From the NCBI RefSeq assembly GCF_028640845.1, contig NC_080542.1, forward strand, positions 148,365,298-148,429,297: a DNA stretch of 64,000 nt. The letters are read 5' to 3'. The first letter of the stretch is position 1. Each line of letters opens with the position of its first letter. Below are positions 54,801-61,499 of this stretch, piece after piece. The position numbers were made by a program, and so were the translations under genes. This DNA is from Ahaetulla prasina (Eukaryota; Chordata; Lepidosauria; Squamata; Colubridae). The notes below the pieces were generated by a model, which was not told the DNA's origin, did no database searches, and was given only the letters and a program-made list of their open reading frames with translations.

Positions 54801-57800
54801 TTGGAAAAATACAGATGGAGAGACATTGGTCCCAAGTCCCTTTTTCAGTGCCATTGTAACGTCGAATAGTCACTAAAGGAACTGTATTTATTACATGTAG
54901 AAGAAGAGTGAGGAAGAGGAAGAAGAGGAAGGAAGATAAGAGGAGGAGGAGATGTGGATTTGGTCTCAGGAGGAAGAAGAGGTTTGGTCAGTAAACAAAC
55001 TGTTGTAAGTCGGGGACCACCTGTATTTAAATGTATCGGCACTCCTCTCACAATTAACCAACAGCATAAAACAAGGAGACACCAATATGAAAATGTGAAA
55101 ATTAACAATAAACTTGGGGTCCTTTAATGCTCCCTGAATTGTTGCTTAGATGTCTCATCACCAAACTTGGTAACGACATCAGGGCAGATTGGAAAATTGA
55201 GTCGAGGAGGAACAGAAGTGGGAGAGAAGGGACCGAATTAAAGACGGTGAAGATGTTCCGATTGTGACAAACTTACATTTTTGGAAACAATATATCAATA
55301 AAAAATATGTCATTTTTGGGGGGCGGCACAAATAAGTCCCAGCATCGCAGGGTAACATTAACATAAAGAGCCAAACCGTTTTCCTATTGCAATAATTCCA
55401 GGGGGGAAATTCCGGCGATGGAAACTTTTCGTCAAAAGCGACCTCACAACTATGACAAAGGTTTTTTTTTTAAGTCTACAGAATTTTGTTCTTGTTATTT
55501 TTAAAAATAAACATTATCTTTGCAATATTGCAAGGAAGCCAATTACTTTGAACTCTCCCTTGGGAAGAAGCTGGCCATACTGCAATTACCAAGAACTAAA
55601 CCAGCATACTTACAGTGCTATCCGGGCCATCCATCATCTCTAAAAAGCCATCGTCGTTTTCCGTTACCGTGATTTGTTCAGACAGCAGACGTGGGAATGC
55701 AGGGATCTCCGTTTCGGTATCGTTTTCAATATTTTGACCGCTGGAGAACTAAAGCAAAGGATATTTTCTTGGAAAAATACAGATGGAGAGACATTGGTCC
55801 CAAGTCCCTTTTTTCAGTCCCACTGTAACTTCAAACAGTCACTAAACGAACGGTTGTAAATCAGCAACAATCCATAATTACATATCTCCAATACACACTA
55901 CTCCTTCTTTCTGGGATAGCCAGCCAGAGGCTCTCTCGATAAATACCGTAAGTACTGTGTTTGAGTTCTGCCTCGTTGCCGAAGGGTCTTTTTCATCGTA
56001 GATAGAAGAAAGGTGCAGAGAGCCACGAGAGGCAGGGCGGGTTGGTTTCTTGAACTCAAAGTGCTCCTTGTGAGGGAAAAAAAAGGGGGGCGAAGAAAGT
56101 ACCATTTTTTTAAAAAATGATCAACTTGTGTGGAACAGACAAGGAATTTTTCTTATTTATCGCCATTGATCTGGATGGCACAATAAAATACAATTCAAGT
56201 CAGGTGAAATGAATGGCTTCAAGAGTGCCACAAAAGACTTGAACGTTGGGGCCTATCTAACAAAATGAAATTCAAGGATGGGAAAAAAATTAAGGAATGG
56301 AATAGAATAGGACAGGATAGGATAGGATAGAATAGAATATTGGAATATAGGATAGGATAGTTTTATTGTCACTTTCAATGTACACTAACTGGCATATATT
56401 AAAAATGAAATTTCATTGCATACAGCTCTTAAAGAGTCACCAACTCCAATTTTACACTACATAAACATGACAAGATACATACAAAATTACGCATATACCC
56501 ACATATATTATATGACACAGAGAAAGGTTCTACATTTAGGTAAGAAAAACCAAATGCACAGGGATGGGACAGGTGGTATCTGGCTCAAACGGAGGAACTG
56601 GGAGAGGGATTTTCCAGTCCTAGTGGATAATCACATAAAGAAGAGCCAACTGTGCTGCAGCCACCAAAAGAGCCAACACAGTTCTAGGCAGCATAAACGG
56701 ATAGAATCAAGATCACGTGAAGTGTTAATATCATTTTATAAATGTCTTGGTAAGGCCACACCAGGAATATTATGCCCTGTTTTCCCCATAATAAGACATC
56801 CCCTGATAATAAGCCCAATTGGGCTTTTGAGCGCATGGCAATAGGCCAAGCACTTATTTCAGGCTTTAAAAAAATATAAGACAGAGTCTTATTTTCGGGG
56901 AAACGCAGTATCTAGTTTGGTCACTGTGGTATAAAAGATGCTGAGACTCTAGAAAAAGTGCAGAGAACAGCAACAAAGATGATTAGGGGACTGAAGGCTA
57001 AAACATATGAAGAACGGTTGCAGGAACTGGGTATGTCTAGTTTAATGAAAACAAAGATTAACACTGACATGATAGCAGCCTTCCAATATCTCAGGGGTTG
57101 CCACAAAGAAGAGGGAGTCAAACTATTCTCCAAAGCACCTGAGGGCAGGACAAGAAGCAATGGGTGGAAACTAATCAAGGAGAGAAGCAACCTAGAAATA
57201 AAGAGAAATTTCCTGACAGTGAGAACACTGAATCAGTGGAACAACTTGCTTCCAGACATTGTGGATGCTTCATCATTGGACAACCATTTATCTGAAATGG
57301 TATAGGGTTTCCTGCCTGAGCAGAGGGGGTTGGACTAGAAGACCTCTAAGGTCTCCTCCTTTATTCTATCCTCAAAATGGTTCTGAACTATAAGTCCAAC
57401 CTGCCAAATTTTAACAGCAAAATTGGCCAGTTTTCAGCAATGCTGTTCACTGTGAGGAAAGATCTCTGCTTTTTTTGGTCACTGAGACAAAAATCCGACA
57501 TTAAAAGCCTTGGGGGCCGATCTTATATCAGAACACCTGGTGCTAAATTTGTGGCTCTCTTTCTCCGTCAGAATCTCTGAAAACCAAACTCACGTTCTCT
57601 TTGTTTTCTTCAGGAGCGAGGGCTTGGAAAACGTCACAATCCGGGTGAGGCGAGTGGTTCCGCTTCAGCGCAGGGCTGCAACCCAGAAGGCCGTGCTAAA
57701 AATAATTAATTTTTTTAAATTGAGAAAAACAATCCCAGAGCCACGCAGGGGAAGCTTAGTTTTTATCACACACACACACACACACAGGGGTGGGGGAGAA

Positions 57801-60800
57801 AACACAAATTGAATGCATTGTGTATGATTTGTTGAATGGATGCAGAGATTTGTAGAATGCATATAACTGACTTGAAGTAACGGAGGTGTGCTTTAAAACC
57901 TATCAGAGACATAAATGTTTGATAAAAAAAAAAAAAGCAGTATGTTGCATGTCTCAAATGGTGCGGGGGGGGGGTGTCTCTGGCCTGAGCAGGGGGTTGG
58001 ACTATATGACCTCCAAGGTCCCTTTCAACTTTGCTATTCTGAACCAACTCAACATTTCTTAGGAACTCTCCCTGCCCCCTACTATGCAAAAACCCCTTTT
58101 GTACTCAAATTTCAAGCATTCTAGACCCTTGAGAGGCAGATAAAGGGATTTTTCTAAGCCTTATCTACAATACCTGTAATCTCACAGAGGTCTGAGTAAT
58201 TCAAAACAACATTTAGAAAGGAGAGAAATAGTACTGACACAAGAGACCCTGATTCCTCAGCTGAACTTACCGGGAGGGAGTATATTCTTCTCATGGGCAG
58301 GCGAAAGCTGCAAAGGAGAATGAAATAAAGCTAAATTTCCAACATCAAAGCCAAACTGCACTGACAACAAAAAAAGGGTTAACAATTCTAATTTTTCACC
58401 ACCTAATCCAATCAGCAAAACAAGGCTGAAGCTCTCACACCTTGACCTGACCTACAGTATTTGTCACGATATAATAAATATGCAAAGCACTTCCTGTTCT
58501 AGGCTGATAACAGCTCACTTGTAAAGCCTTATCCTAACTCCTGTCTCCCCCCACCCACCCAATTCTGATGAAGGCTTCCTTCTGTATAATAAACCCTTCA
58601 GCAAATGTGAAGAAGGCAGGTTTTTAAGACCACAATTATTTTCCCTTTCAATCCCAAAATTCCTTGTGTAGGGCACAAGGGCACATCCAGCAAGAAAACT
58701 CAGAATTGACCTACAGGGGAAAAAAATCAAGCTAGACATAAGAAGGGATTTTGTGAGAGCAACGACCATCAACCCATGGAATGGCTTGCCAGCAAAAATT
58801 GTGGAGTATTCCATCCCTGCAGGTTTTGAAGGAGAGAAAGGATAGCCAGTTGGAGGAGGAGGAGGGTTTCTTGCTTGAGCAGAATGACCTCCAAGGTCCC
58901 TTCTAGCTCTGTTATTCTGTTAACTCATCCCCTTTATTATGGGAAAAGAGCAGGGGGAGGAAAGCCTAGCAGAGCCTCCTTTTAAAGAGATTCCTTTTAA
59001 AAAACTCATTCCATGTCTCTGGAGAATTGGATCTCTGAGATACTCTGAGTGACTCACAGCTTTGTATGCAAAGCAGATTTTCTGCTTAACAAAGACTCCT
59101 CAACCCGCCTCTTTCCTGCTGACCCAAGGTAGATTTAAACTACATTAGCATCTTTATCACCTACTTTTCTTCAAGGTCGTTCATACCAAGCAGGACAGGG
59201 GAATCCATGCAGCAGCCTGCAGGAGAGACAAAAAAATTATCTTGCTTGCATATAAATTAATTAATTAATAAATTAACAGCACAGTTTATATGTTCCTTGC
59301 ATATTACAACTATTTGAGGAAAGCAGAATACCAGAACCAGTTAGGTATACAGGATTAGAAAATCCTAAAGCCTCCCCACTGTTTTTTAACTTAAAAGGGT
59401 ATAATTATATATATACGATTATATACTACGTATATAGTGGTAGGGAAGATGATACCTTCCGCCAATACATTTTAGCTGAGGAACATAACATGGCTTTCTT
59501 CTAAGATCAAATTTGATGGTGAGGTTTGAGCTCCATTCAAAATTCTAGTGTCAGACCAGTTAAAACTCCTAAATAGAAATGATCCTTGGCTCCATTTGTT
59601 GAGAGAGGTACAATGAGCATCAGTGAGCATTACAGGGGAATCTGGGAATCTATCCAGTCAGGATAAGACTAGGCTCAGAGATTTCAAACACCATCATCCA
59701 CAGCCATCTGAACACTCTCTTTTGTGGCCTCAGCATGCAGAGGCAAACCTGAATCGGTAGAATCAGAAGATGAGGTCCTCTTCATATTGGCGTTCTTGAT
59801 TTCCAACATCTGCACACAGGATTCAGTTGAGCTGCAAAGATTCAAAAGATGGGACTGTGATCTCTTGCCTTGTAATAAATAGAATTAAATGGACCTACAG
59901 GGAGGGAAACACTCTTACACAATCAAACAGGGAACACCCCCTCCCCACAAATCTACAAACACATTTGTGCACAGAAGTTTAATCAAACGTTTCTTCCCTT
60001 TAACTAAACCTTTTTTAGTTAAAAGGAAGAAACAGCTGCGATCACACATTGCTCCTAGAAGCACGAAGCTGTAAACACCAGCCTGAAAAAGACGAATGAG
60101 ACTTTGTCAAAACGTCACCAAGACACTTCCAATTTTACGTGGGAGAAAACCTGAATAACCAAAGACCTACATACAAACACCTGCAAAAACCTCAGAAAAC
60201 ATGTGTGTGTGTGTGTGTGTGTGTGTGTATTTGTTTTCGTAGGTTTTCATGGGTATACGCATGCAGGTTTTAGTATGTTCGGTTTTTTTTCCCATGTAAG
60301 GTTGAAAGTATTTAGGCAACGTTTCGATGAGGTCTCACATCTTTTTGCTCACATAAGAACAAAGCCAAAAACTCCAGCCTGAAGATGATGAGTGAGACCT
60401 CATCGAAACGTTGCCTAAATACTTTCAACCTTACACGGAAAAAACCCAAACATACCAAAACCTGCATATATACATATATATGCATATACACACACACCTA
60501 CAATCTACACACACATCTTTCATATACACAACCTATGCACACATTTATCCATACATACACATTCATCATCACAAATATGTACCTATAGATTATAATTATA
60601 CCCCACACAGATACAGACATGTCAAACATACACATAAAAAATTCTATTCTATTCTAAACACAGATACATATTATGCACAGATACACAAACGTTCAAATAA
60701 TACAAAATGCCCTTCCTTTCGTCTTCTTTCCTCCGCAACCACAATCCTGTGAGGTAGGCTGTGCTGGGGGGGGGGATTTCAGCCTTTCATCCGCCACAAC

Positions 60801-61191
60801 CAAACCTGGCCTACACGCTTCGGGCCTTTTGGAGGCCGGCGAAAACAGCTCAGCGTGGGGCTCGAGTAGATGACCTCGACGTTCCTTCGCCATTCCGTGA
60901 TGGGGTAATGTGGAGTGAGTTCAGGGGGAAAAGCTAGCTTTAGGGCCTTGTAGGACTACATATCCCAGTCCCGCCGGCGGCTAAGGATGAGGGGAACACA
61001 AATCCTCCCCCGCACAATGAAAGATGGTTCAAGGCTCCCACCGGTCTCCTCAGGCCAAGAATCGCACCGGGGACCCCTGAGTCGCCTTACCCGGCAGTAT
61101 CGAGGCTTCTCCGGCGGGTGATGGGACCCTCGGCGTCCCCGAGGAGCAGGCGGCGGCGGTGCGAGTGATGGCGGCGAACAGCGGGCTCCAT
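42697..61191 (-). CDS. CDC25A: CDC25A, M-phase inducer phosphatase 1 (full coding span)
   Basis: Dual-specificity phosphatase that removes inhibitory phosphates from CDK1/CDK2 to drive G1/S and G2/M. The span from ATG 61191 to stop 42697-42699 contains fifteen distinct coding exons whose phases join consistently (one boundary near 50.8 kb is unresolved). The protein is about 490 residues with one copy of the repeated exon, close to the ~524 of human. In order: cyclin-binding RRRLL, SDSTDSG phosphodegron, [12 protein letters not shown] box, RQNS checkpoint site, DDG degron, KRRRNS basic NLS, then the rhodanese-type catalytic domain with [16 protein letters not shown], the HCEFSSER active-site loop, and the C-terminal [17 protein letters not shown] end that distinguishes CDC25A from CDC25B/C. 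Position beside MAP4 matches vertebrate synteny. The oddity is a triplicated exon at 53.67-55.75 kb. Confidence 0.95.
42900..43060. other. CDC25A last intron, proximal part
   Basis: No family repeat apart from a poly-C run at about 42909. Nothing else recognised. Confidence 0.3.
43060..43385 (+). repeat. ~85-bp squamate units, three copies
   Basis: TTTTCTTGCAGACATTTCGT, TAGCAGGCGTTTCATTACCC and TTGCAGATGTCTTGTGATCC mark the three units, separated by GGA-rich spacers. Confidence 0.75.
43405..43560 (+). mobile_element. CR1 LINE 3' tails
   Basis: Two sense tails with GGACTAGAAGACCTCCAAGG and GGACTAGAAGACCTCCTGTG. Confidence 0.8.
43709..43820 (-). CDS. CDC25A: CDC25A exon: post-catalytic [17 protein letters not shown] segment
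   Basis: 112 bp. Starts by completing the Met codon of the previous exon and encodes [20 protein letters not shown], then [17 protein letters not shown]. Acceptor CTTCCAG, donor GTAAAT. Part of the catalytic domain. Confidence 0.95.
43820..43990. repeat. (GGA)n/(GAA)n purine tract
   Basis: Directly upstream of the exon at 43709-43820. On the transcribed strand it is the long pyrimidine tract of the acceptor. Confidence 0.85.
44105..44205 (+). repeat. ~85-bp squamate unit
   Basis: CTTCCTTGCAGACGTCTCATC with ACTAGGTAACAGCATCAGG. Confidence 0.65.
44357..44487 (-). CDS. CDC25A: CDC25A catalytic-loop exon
   Basis: 131 bp. Encodes [20 protein letters not shown], then [19 protein letters not shown]. 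The HCEFSSER loop contains the nucleophilic Cys and the phosphate-binding Arg of the H-C-X5-R signature; all key residues are intact. Acceptor CTCCAG, donor GTAAGT. Confidence 0.97.
44700..45010 (+). mobile_element. MITE-A
   Basis: GCAGGTGGTCCTGACTGACG at the left. CAGAAGGTCACAAAAGGAGA inside. Right end truncated by CR1. Confidence 0.7.
45060..45400 (-). mobile_element. CR1 LINE 3' tails, three copies
   Basis: Repeated GGAAGGGACCTTGGAGGTCA and CAAGCAGGAGACCCTCTACC in reverse orientation. The third copy extends further upstream into the LINE. Confidence 0.85.
45700..45798 (-). CDS. CDC25A: CDC25A exon: rhodanese-fold [16 protein letters not shown]
   Basis: 99 bp, phase 0 both sides. Encodes [20 protein letters not shown], then [13 protein letters not shown]. 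Acceptor ATCTGAAA-side CAG, donor GTATAG. CRYPYEYEGGHIK is the conserved family block. Confidence 0.95.
45890..46260 (-). mobile_element. CR1 LINE 3' region
   Basis: Tail motifs at 45900-46045, then TGGAGCACCCAGAAGTTCCA and TCACTGTCAGAAAAATTCTC, the sequence upstream of the CR1 terminus (as at 57.18-57.25 kb in sense). Confidence 0.85.
46398..46460 (-). CDS. CDC25A: CDC25A exon [21 protein letters not shown]
   Basis: 63 bp, phase 0. Encodes [20 protein letters not shown] plus Met. Acceptor TTGCAG, donor GTACGT. Start of the catalytic domain. Confidence 0.95.
46592..46672 (-). CDS. CDC25A: CDC25A exon ending DLIGDFSK
   Basis: 81 bp, phase 0. Encodes [20 protein letters not shown], then [25 protein letters not shown] is the family hallmark at the catalytic-domain boundary. 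The acceptor is a CTGGTAG AG choice and the donor is GTAATT. Confidence 0.92.
46690..48515 (+). mobile_element. R4/Dong-like LINE with restriction-like endonuclease, degraded
   Basis: Plus-strand frames, broken by stops and shifts, read [20 protein letters not shown] and [20 protein letters not shown] (reverse transcriptase palm and downstream), then [22 protein letters not shown] sequence. A CCHC finger [16 protein letters not shown] lies at about 47815. An endonuclease core [10 protein letters not shown] with [16 protein letters not shown] follows, then [20 protein letters not shown]-terminal CCHC plus restriction-like endonuclease is the architecture of R2/R4-type elements. The 3' end is an AATAAATAAAGTGTATAATA tail. 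Inactive. Confidence 0.8.
48560..49080 (+). mobile_element. L2-like LINE 3' end
   Basis: TTCAAAGCGCTCCATGGCTT, then a frame with RPVRSHR-like, [29 protein letters not shown] and [10 protein letters not shown]. The 3' UTR has CCGCCCTGAGTCCTTCGGGA and an (AATAATAAATA)n tail. Same family as 25.4-26.3 kb but sense. Confidence 0.85.
49080..49495 (+). mobile_element. Second R4-like LINE 3' fragment
   Basis: Reads [20 protein letters not shown] and [20 protein letters not shown], then an ALLGTA-type end. It is homologous to the end of the 46.7-48.5 kb element but a different, separately truncated copy abutting the L2-like tail. Confidence 0.8.
49500..49890. other. Intronic stretch with short (TATC)n
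   Basis: Low-repeat except TATC/CCAT repeats at about 49795-49890. GACTCTCCCTCTGGAAGAAG resembles intron sequence beside the triplicated exon (CTCTCCCTTGGGAAGAAGC), which may be another repeat. Confidence 0.35.
49895..50370 (-). mobile_element. CR1 LINE 3' region
   Basis: Tails at 49900-50090, then extended LINE sequence with TAGGTTGCTTCTCTTTGATT and ACCCCCCTCTTCTTTGGGGC. Confidence 0.8.
50412..50700 (+). mobile_element. Interspersed repeat, probable hAT-type MITE
   Basis: CAGTGGTGAAATTCAGGCAG at the left with a GAACCGGTAGCGCTGGCACC block, a recognisable squamate repeat type. The right end is unclear. Confidence 0.5.
50805..50955 (-). CDS. CDC25A: CDC25A exon with basic NLS, 3' boundary uncertain
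   Basis: Acceptor TTCCACCCAG, frame reading [56 protein letters not shown] aligns with the KRRKS nuclear-localisation signal of human CDC25A at the expected distance (40 versus 39 residues) after the previous exon. No strong in-phase donor is visible: GTAGCC at 50804 leaves phase 1 while the next found exon starts in phase 0, so a small exon may be missing or the donor lies elsewhere. A stop follows at about 50792. Confidence 0.7.
51505..51795 (-). mobile_element. CR1 LINE 3' tails, four tandem copies
   Basis: GGAAGGGACCTCAGAGGTCA and three diverged repeats, each about 70 bp. Confidence 0.85.
51865..51942 (-). CDS. CDC25A: CDC25A exon [11 protein letters not shown]
   Basis: 78 bp, phase 0. 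Encodes [20 protein letters not shown] then KSKDLQ. CMASLWTAPLV is the human counterpart. Acceptor choice CCAG before AGG keeps the frame from the preceding 135-bp exon. Donor GTAACT. Confidence 0.92.
52110..52480 (+). mobile_element. MITE-A
   Basis: TACAGGTAGTCCTTGACTTA at the left, ATAATTTGAGGAATTCCTAT at the right. Near full length. Confidence 0.8.
52560..52935 (+). mobile_element. MITE-A
   Basis: TGGTCTTTGACTTACGACCA to GTCACTAAAGGAACTG. Its right end is the left boundary of the triplicated unit. Confidence 0.8.
53670..53804 (-). CDS. CDC25A: CDC25A DDG-degron exon, copy A (3'-most in transcript)
   Basis: 135 bp, phase 0 both ends. Acceptor CCTTTGCTTTAG, donor GTAAGT. Encodes [51 protein letters not shown] contains the DDG motif known as a non-phosphorylated beta-TrCP degron in CDC25A/B. 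Human counterpart ends DEDDGFVDLLDGENLK. Confidence 0.9.
54646..54780 (-). CDS. CDC25A: CDC25A DDG-degron exon, copy B
   Basis: Identical in sequence and splice sites to copies A and C. Being a multiple of three and phase 0, it can be included without disturbing the frame. Whether it exists in the genome, and is spliced, is not decided by sequence alone. Confidence 0.7.
55614..55748 (-). CDS. CDC25A: CDC25A DDG-degron exon, copy C (5'-most in transcript)
   Basis: Third identical 135-bp copy, with the same TTTAG acceptor and GTAAGT donor. It follows the RQNS exon at 55947-56066 in transcript order. Confidence 0.75.
55815..55870 (+). mobile_element. MITE-A right end
   Basis: CAGTCCCACTGTAACTTCAA to ACGGTTGTAAATCAGC. 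Only the terminal ~60 bp, abutting the triplication. Confidence 0.75.
55947..56066 (-). CDS. CDC25A: CDC25A exon with RQNS checkpoint site
   Basis: 120 bp, phase 0. Encodes [52 protein letters not shown] and RQNSAPAR are the human counterparts; the RQNS Ser is the Chk1/14-3-3 site. Acceptor CCTCACAAG, donor GTATTT (a GTACTT nine bases earlier is an alternative). Confidence 0.92.
56280..56440 (-). mobile_element. CR1/L3-type LINE 3' tail
   Basis: Minus strand reads GTACATTGAAAGTGACAATA then AAACTATCCTATCC repeats. The pentanucleotide tail extends into (ATAGG)n on the plus strand. Confidence 0.75.
56515..57370 (+). mobile_element. CR1 LINE 3' part, interrupted
   Basis: Follows the amniote CR1 order: TTCTACATTTAGGTAAGAAA, GTAAGGCCACACCAGGAATA, GTGCAGAGAACAGCAACAAA, AAGATGATTAGGGGACTG, GAAACTAATCAAGGAGAGAA, GTTGGACTAGAAGACCTCTA. 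It is 5'-truncated, carries stops, and is split by a 136-bp insertion at 56773-56908. Confidence 0.9.
56773..56908. mobile_element. Mariner-type MITE nested in CR1
   Basis: Left end TGCCCTGTTTTCCCCATAAT and right end ATTTTCGGGGAAACGCAG are imperfect inverted repeats, with TA on both sides (56771-56772 and 56909-56910). Internal ATAAGACATCCCCTGATAAT. TA duplication and this type of end suggest Tc1/mariner mobilisation. No ORF. Confidence 0.75.
57594..57695 (-). CDS. CDC25A: CDC25A exon ending in the KEN box
   Basis: 102 bp, phase 0. Encodes [20 protein letters not shown], then [29 protein letters not shown] and DENKEN are the human equivalents. KEN is the APC/C-Cdh1 degron. The acceptor is TTATTTTTAG; a downstream TTGCAG would lose LLGCS and break phase. 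Confidence 0.93.
57965..58050 (+). mobile_element. CR1 LINE 3' tail
   Basis: GGGTTGGACTATATGACCTC and CAAGGTCCCTTTCAACTTTG. Confidence 0.8.
58271..58307 (-). CDS. CDC25A: CDC25A small exon PMRRIYSLP
   Basis: 37 bp. Completes an Asn codon (AA|C) and encodes [12 protein letters not shown], matching NPMRRIHSLP. Acceptor CTTTGCAG, donor GTAAGT. Confidence 0.9.
58690..58925 (+). mobile_element. CR1 LINE 3' region
   Basis: AAGCTAGACATAAGAAGGGA, CATGGAATGGCTTGCCAGCA and CCTCCAAGGTCCCTTCTAGC in CR1 order. Confidence 0.8.
59165..59216 (-). CDS. CDC25A: CDC25A exon [16 protein letters not shown]
   Basis: 52 bp. Completes the Gly of DSG and encodes [16 protein letters not shown] plus AA. Human counterpart FCLDSPGPLDSKENLE. 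The GTAGGT donor is chosen because it gives phase 2 and continues into the next exon. Acceptor CTCCTGCAG. Confidence 0.88.
59749..59831 (-). CDS. CDC25A: CDC25A exon with DSG phosphodegron
   Basis: 83 bp. Encodes [27 protein letters not shown] plus G. STDSG is the beta-TrCP phosphodegron, phosphorylated after Chk1 signalling in mammals. The [12 protein letters not shown] context resembles the paralogue CDC25B as much as human CDC25A. Donor GTTTGC is weak but phase-consistent. Confidence 0.92.
60055..60475. mobile_element. Penelope-like retroelement fragments with inverted arms
   Basis: GACCTCATCGAAACGTTGCC (about 60394-60413) and its inverse GGCAACGTTTCGATGAGGTC (60315-60334) lie in arms of about 75 bp. 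A diverged copy at 60080-60120 has AGACTTTGTCAAAACGTCAC. CCTGAAGATG...CGAAACG strings are typical of Penelope-like element terminal repeats, which can contain hammerhead ribozymes. The family call is an inference. Confidence 0.5.
60195..60228. repeat. (GT)n microsatellite
   Basis: About 30 bp of GT between the two repeat fragments. Confidence 0.9.
60952..60972 (+). promoter_or_regulatory. CDC25A: ZNF143/THAP11-type motif in CDC25A intron 1
   Basis: ACTACATATCCCAG matches ACTAYRNNNCCCR, the promoter-enriched ZNF143-associated consensus. It lies about 120 bp past the first donor. Function is inferred. Confidence 0.4.
61091..61191 (-). CDS. CDC25A: CDC25A first coding exon
   Basis: ATG at 61191 to GTAAGG donor starting at 61090, 33 codons plus GG. 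Reads [39 protein letters not shown] matches the cyclin-binding RXL patch of human CDC25A (PPHRRRLLF), and the phase-2 end joins exactly to the DSG exon (GG|C, Gly). It is shorter than human exon 1 by an internal deletion after RRRLL. The opposite-strand MAANSGLHE reading is a shadow. Confidence 0.85.
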
Positions 61192-61499
61192 GAGGTAATT
61201 GTCCCTCTCCGGCCACCGTCGACAAAACGAACCGCGTCGCGCGAAACCCGAATGAGGCTAAGACCCCCACACGCAGCCCCCTCCTTAGCACTTCGCGCCG
61301 AGCCCCGCCCACCAACCGAGCCCGTCCTCCTCCCGCCAAAAATGGCGCCGCCAATGGGAAAGCGGCCCGCCTACTACGCTCGGCGAGGACGCCAAGCAAT
61401 CAGCGGAAGGACATTGAGGAAGGAGAACCAATCAGACAGAGAAAGAGAAAAATGCTCCTCCTGTTGCACGACACTCCAGGGGAGGACCTTGGGGAAAAA

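Larger units (their letters stand above)
52894..55814. repeat. Tandem triplication of ~975-bp unit containing a CDC25A exon
   Basis: Unit starts at CAGTGCCATTGTAACGTCGA at 52894, 53871 and 54846. The array ends at a diverged homologue, CAGTCCCACTGTAACTTCAA, at 55815. Unit lengths are 977, 975 and 969 bp. I see almost no substitutions between copies, only small indels (for example AAAAAC/AAAAC and GAGGGAG/GAGGAG). Each unit also includes a GGA tract and an ~85-bp squamate unit. Confidence 0.97.
60950..61400 (-). promoter_or_regulatory. CDC25A: CDC25A CpG-island promoter with E2F-like sites
   Basis: CpG-dense. Minus-strand TTTCGCGC (61239-61246), plus-strand TTCGCGCC (about 61292-61299), minus-strand TTTGGCGGGA (61331-61340) and CCAAT (61351-61355). 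E2F control of CDC25A is established in mammals; the sites are read from sequence here. No TATA box at a useful distance. Confidence 0.75.

Noticed and set aside
61168..61194. Plus-strand first exon MAANSGLHE with a GTAATT donor (divergent gene)
   Set aside because: It is antisense to CDC25A exon 1, whose protein match and phase are strong. No downstream plus-strand exon was found.
60956..61399. 147-codon minus-strand ORF in the CDC25A CpG island
   Set aside because: Wrong frame relative to the CDC25A exon. Open only because of high GC.
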